Assembly: GCA_016650185.1 (NCBI GenBank)
Contig: JAENWE010000071.1
Location: 1-7,887, forward strand
Length of the DNA: 7,887 bases
Direction of reading: 5' to 3'
Source: Vicinamibacteria bacterium
Lineage (GTDB): Bacteria; Acidobacteriota; Vicinamibacteria; Fen-336; JAGNNV01
The notes beneath the pieces are model-generated. The model was not told where the DNA came from. It searched no databases and saw only the letters and a list, made by a program, of their open reading frames with translations. This document shows, piece by piece, positions 5,952-7,887 of the stretch (position 1 is its first letter; every line of letters begins with the position of its first letter). The position numbers were made by a program, and so were the translations under genes.

Positions 5952-6497
5952 ATGGCCATCCTGAAAGTCGCACGCATCGGTCACCCCGTGGTGCGCCAGA
6001 AAGCGAAGAGCGTGGATCCGGCAGTCATTCAGACCCGCGACTTCCAGCGTTTCCTCGACGACATGGTGGAGACCATGCACGAGTACGACGGCGTGGGCGT
6101 CGCCGCTCCGCAGGTCCATGTCGGTCTCCGCGTGGCCGTCCTCGAGGTTCCTGGGCGCGACGGTCGGGGCGGGAGGCGTGGTGTGCCCCTCACGGTCCTC
6201 ATCAACCCAGTGGTGACCCCGCTCGCCAAGAAGCGATTGATCGATACTGAGGGATGCCTCTCCATCCCCGACCTCCGCGGGATGGTTCCGCGGTTCGAGA
6301 AAATCCGGCTCGAAGCCCTCGGCCGCGACGGCCGGCCCTACACGCTCACCGCTTCGGGGTTTCATGCCCGGGTTATCCAGCACGAGTGCGACCATCTGGA
6401 CGGACAGGTGTACCTGGACCGAATGACGGACATGAAGACTCTCGGCTTTCTTGACGAAACGCAACGCTTTTCAGAAGGAGCAGTCCCTTGCCCATGA
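5952..6497 (+). CDS. def: Peptide deformylase
   Basis: The 181-aa product removes the formyl group from the N-terminal methionine of new proteins in the cytoplasm. All three family motifs are intact: GVGVAAPQ (47-54), EGCLS (100-104, metal ligand C102) and HECDH (144-148, ligands H144 and H148, catalytic E145). The N-terminus ILKVARIGHPVVRQKAK is the usual deformylase opening, and length is normal. The start follows a TATAAT box closely, with only a weak GGGA before the ATG, so a leaderless or short-leader mRNA is likely. fmt, the frequent partner of def, is not next to it in this window. The TGA stop overlaps the ATG of the downstream propeller gene (ATGA), implying one transcript and possibly coupled translation. 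Confidence 0.97.
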   Translation: MAILKVARIGHPVVRQKAKSVDPAVIQTRDFQRFLDDMVETMHEYDGVGVAAPQVHVGLRVAVLEVPGRDGRGGRRGVPLTVLINPVVTPLAKKRLIDTEGCLSIPDLRGMVPRFEKIRLEALGRDGRPYTLTASGFHARVIQHECDHLDGQVYLDRMTDMKTLGFLDETQRFSEGAVPCP

Positions 6498-7887
6498 ACC
6501 GAACCCGCCTGATCTTCGCCACGCTCTTGTTTCTGGCCCCGCTCAATGCCGCCGCCCAGTCGCCTTTGGCCGCGTCGCCCGCCGTCACGGCCAAGGACGC
6601 GCCGAAAGACCCGCCCAAGTGGGATGTCAACAATGCCCCCGGGCCGAAGACCACCGCGAAACTCGACGTGACCGAAGGCACCTGGATGACCGTCGATGTG
6701 AGCCCCGACGGCAAAGAGATCGTCTTCGATCTTCTGGGCGACATCTATTCCCTGCCCATGGCCGGCGGCGAAGCGAAGAGCCTGACCGGCGGCGCCATGT
6801 GGGACATGCAGCCCCGGTTCTCGCCCGATGGAAAGTCGATTGCGTTCACCTCCGACCGCGCGGGCGGCGACAACATCTGGGTGATGAGTCGCGATGGCTC
6901 GAATCCAAAGCAAGTGACGAAGGAGTCGTTCCGGCTTCTGAATTCGCCCTCCTGGTCTCCGGACAGCCGGTACATCGCGGCCCGCAAGCACTTCACCGCG
7001 CAGCGTTCGCTGGGTGCTGGGGAGATCTGGGTCTATCACGTGTCCGGCGGCGACGGTTTGCAGGTCACCAAGAAGGCGAATGATCAGAAGGATGTGGGTG
7101 AGCCGGTCTTCTCGAAAGACGGCAAGACCATCTACTACTCGATGGACGCGACCCCGGGCAATTTCTTCGAGTACAACAAAGATCCCTACGGCGGCATCTA
7201 CGCGATACGTGCGGTCAACCTCGAGAGCGGCGAGAACGAGGGCGTCACCGGCGGCCCGGGCGGTGCGGTGCGACCCGTCATCTCCCGCGATGGAAAGACC
7301 CTGGCTTTCTCGCGACGGATTCGCGACAAGCAGGTGCTGATGCTGAGGGACCTCGCTTCCGGCCGTGAATGGCCGATCTATGACGGTCTCGAGCGCGACA
7401 TGCAGGAGGCTTGGGCGATTCATGGTCTGTATCCGACGTTCGCGTGGACCCCCGATGACGCCGCCATTGTGATCTGGGCCGGCGGCAAATTGAAGAAGGT
7501 CGACGTGGCGTCGAAGGCGGTCACGGACATTTCTTTCCATGTGAAGGACACCCGAGCCATTACGGAGGCCGTTCGCTTCCCGATTGAGGTCGCGCCGAAA
7601 TCAGTCGCGGTAAAGGAACTTCGGTTCGTCGAAGTGTCGCCCACGGGAGACAAAGTCGTCTATCAGGCTCTTGGACGGCTGTGGATCCGCGATCTTCCCG
7701 AAGGCAAGGCTCGTCGCCTCACCGGCCAGACCGATCATTGGGAGCTGTACCCGTCGTTCTCGCGAGACGGCAAGAGCGTTGTCTACACGACCTGGGACGA
7801 CGACAAACTGGCCACGGTGCGCGTGGTTTCGGCCTCCGGGGGCGAAGGGCGCGTGGTGGTGGGTGAGCCCGGCCACTATGTCGAGCC
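6494..7887 (+). CDS. Secreted beta-propeller (TolB-like/PD40) protein, N-terminal part; probably amidohydrolase-propeller family
   Basis: The reading frame is open from 6494 to the window edge (464 codons), with no stop. Residues 1-22 form a signal peptide, RLIFATLLFLAPLNAAA, with likely cleavage after AAA, so the protein is exported. The rest is a beta-propeller with repeated PD40-like blades, such as SPDGKEIVF (70-78), SPDGKSIAFTSDR, SPDSRYIAA, SKDGKTIYY, SRDGKTLAF, TPDDAAIVI, SPTGDKVVY and SRDGKSVVY. Stretches such as KWDVNN, EGTWM, WDMQPRFSPDG, DQKDVGEP, RDMQEAWAIHG and RFPIEVAP resemble exported proteins of about 1,000 aa that carry a C-terminal amidohydrolase domain; that domain lies outside this window and is inferred. 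AAGGAG (6475-6480) is 13 bases before the ATG but seven before an in-frame TTG at 6488, which may be the true start. It overlaps def by 4 bp. Confidence 0.88.
   Translation, partial: MNRTRLIFATLLFLAPLNAAAQSPLAASPAVTAKDAPKDPPKWDVNNAPGPKTTAKLDVTEGTWMTVDVSPDGKEIVFDLLGDIYSLPMAGGEAKSLTGGAMWDMQPRFSPDGKSIAFTSDRAGGDNIWVMSRDGSNPKQVTKESFRLLNSPSWSPDSRYIAARKHFTAQRSLGAGEIWVYHVSGGDGLQVTKKANDQKDVGEPVFSKDGKTIYYSMDATPGNFFEYNKDPYGGIYAIRAVNLESGENEGVTGGPGGAVRPVISRDGKTLAFSRRIRDKQVLMLRDLASGREWPIYDGLERDMQEAWAIHGLYPTFAWTPDDAAIVIWAGGKLKKVDVASKAVTDISFHVKDTRAITEAVRFPIEVAPKSVAVKELRFVEVSPTGDKVVYQALGRLWIRDLPEGKARRLTGQTDHWELYPSFSRDGKSVVYTTWDDDKLATVRVVSASGGEGRVVVGEPGHYVE

Noticed and set aside
6362..7540. 392-aa minus-strand open frame opposite def and the propeller gene
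   Set aside because: It is antisense to two well-supported genes; its composition (His, Arg, Gly, Asp) is that of a mirrored coding frame, and no motif is visible.

Overview
The window is 7.9 kb of GC-rich bacterial DNA with compact gene packing and several GTG starts. It reads as an ordinary chromosomal region: I see no phage, transposase, CRISPR, rRNA or tRNA gene. The lineage cannot be fixed from the sequence. The large propeller protein at the right edge belongs to a family common in Gemmatimonadota, Acidobacteriota, Bacteroidota and Xanthomonadales, so an environmental member of such a group is a reasonable guess only.

Left block (13-1654): radC (minus) and a CPBP-family membrane metalloprotease (plus) are divergent. 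The short space between them holds a perfect 14-bp palindrome and a -10-like CATAAT just before the protease ATG. The protease converges on the next minus-strand block, and a perfect 21-bp inverted repeat covers the junction.

Middle block (1691-5112, all minus): in transcription order, a cation diffusion facilitator (CDF), a 177-bp gap, then a tight three-gene set of GNAT acetyltransferase, small 'conserved TM helix' (MscS-related) membrane protein and TIM-barrel amidohydrolase. The GNAT stop overlaps the membrane-protein start, and the amidohydrolase follows after 19 bp. The gap carries a plus-strand frame that looks like the end of a lost protein.

Right block (5113-7887): the CDF upstream region has short dyads and a strong compound hairpin of about 65 nt. 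Upstream of the hairpin lies a tiny minus-strand ORF with a perfect Shine-Dalgarno site and an apparent one-base frameshift. It follows a 130-aa unrecognised gene. That gene is divergent from def (peptide deformylase), whose ATG sits 11 nt after a perfect TATAAT. The def stop overlaps, by ATGA, the start of a secreted beta-propeller protein that runs off the right edge and probably ends in an amidohydrolase domain.

No clearly new multi-gene system is visible. The best leads are the frameshifted micro-gene, the antisense coding remnant, the compound hairpin and two promoters placed for leaderless or near-leaderless mRNAs that share ATAATGCC.
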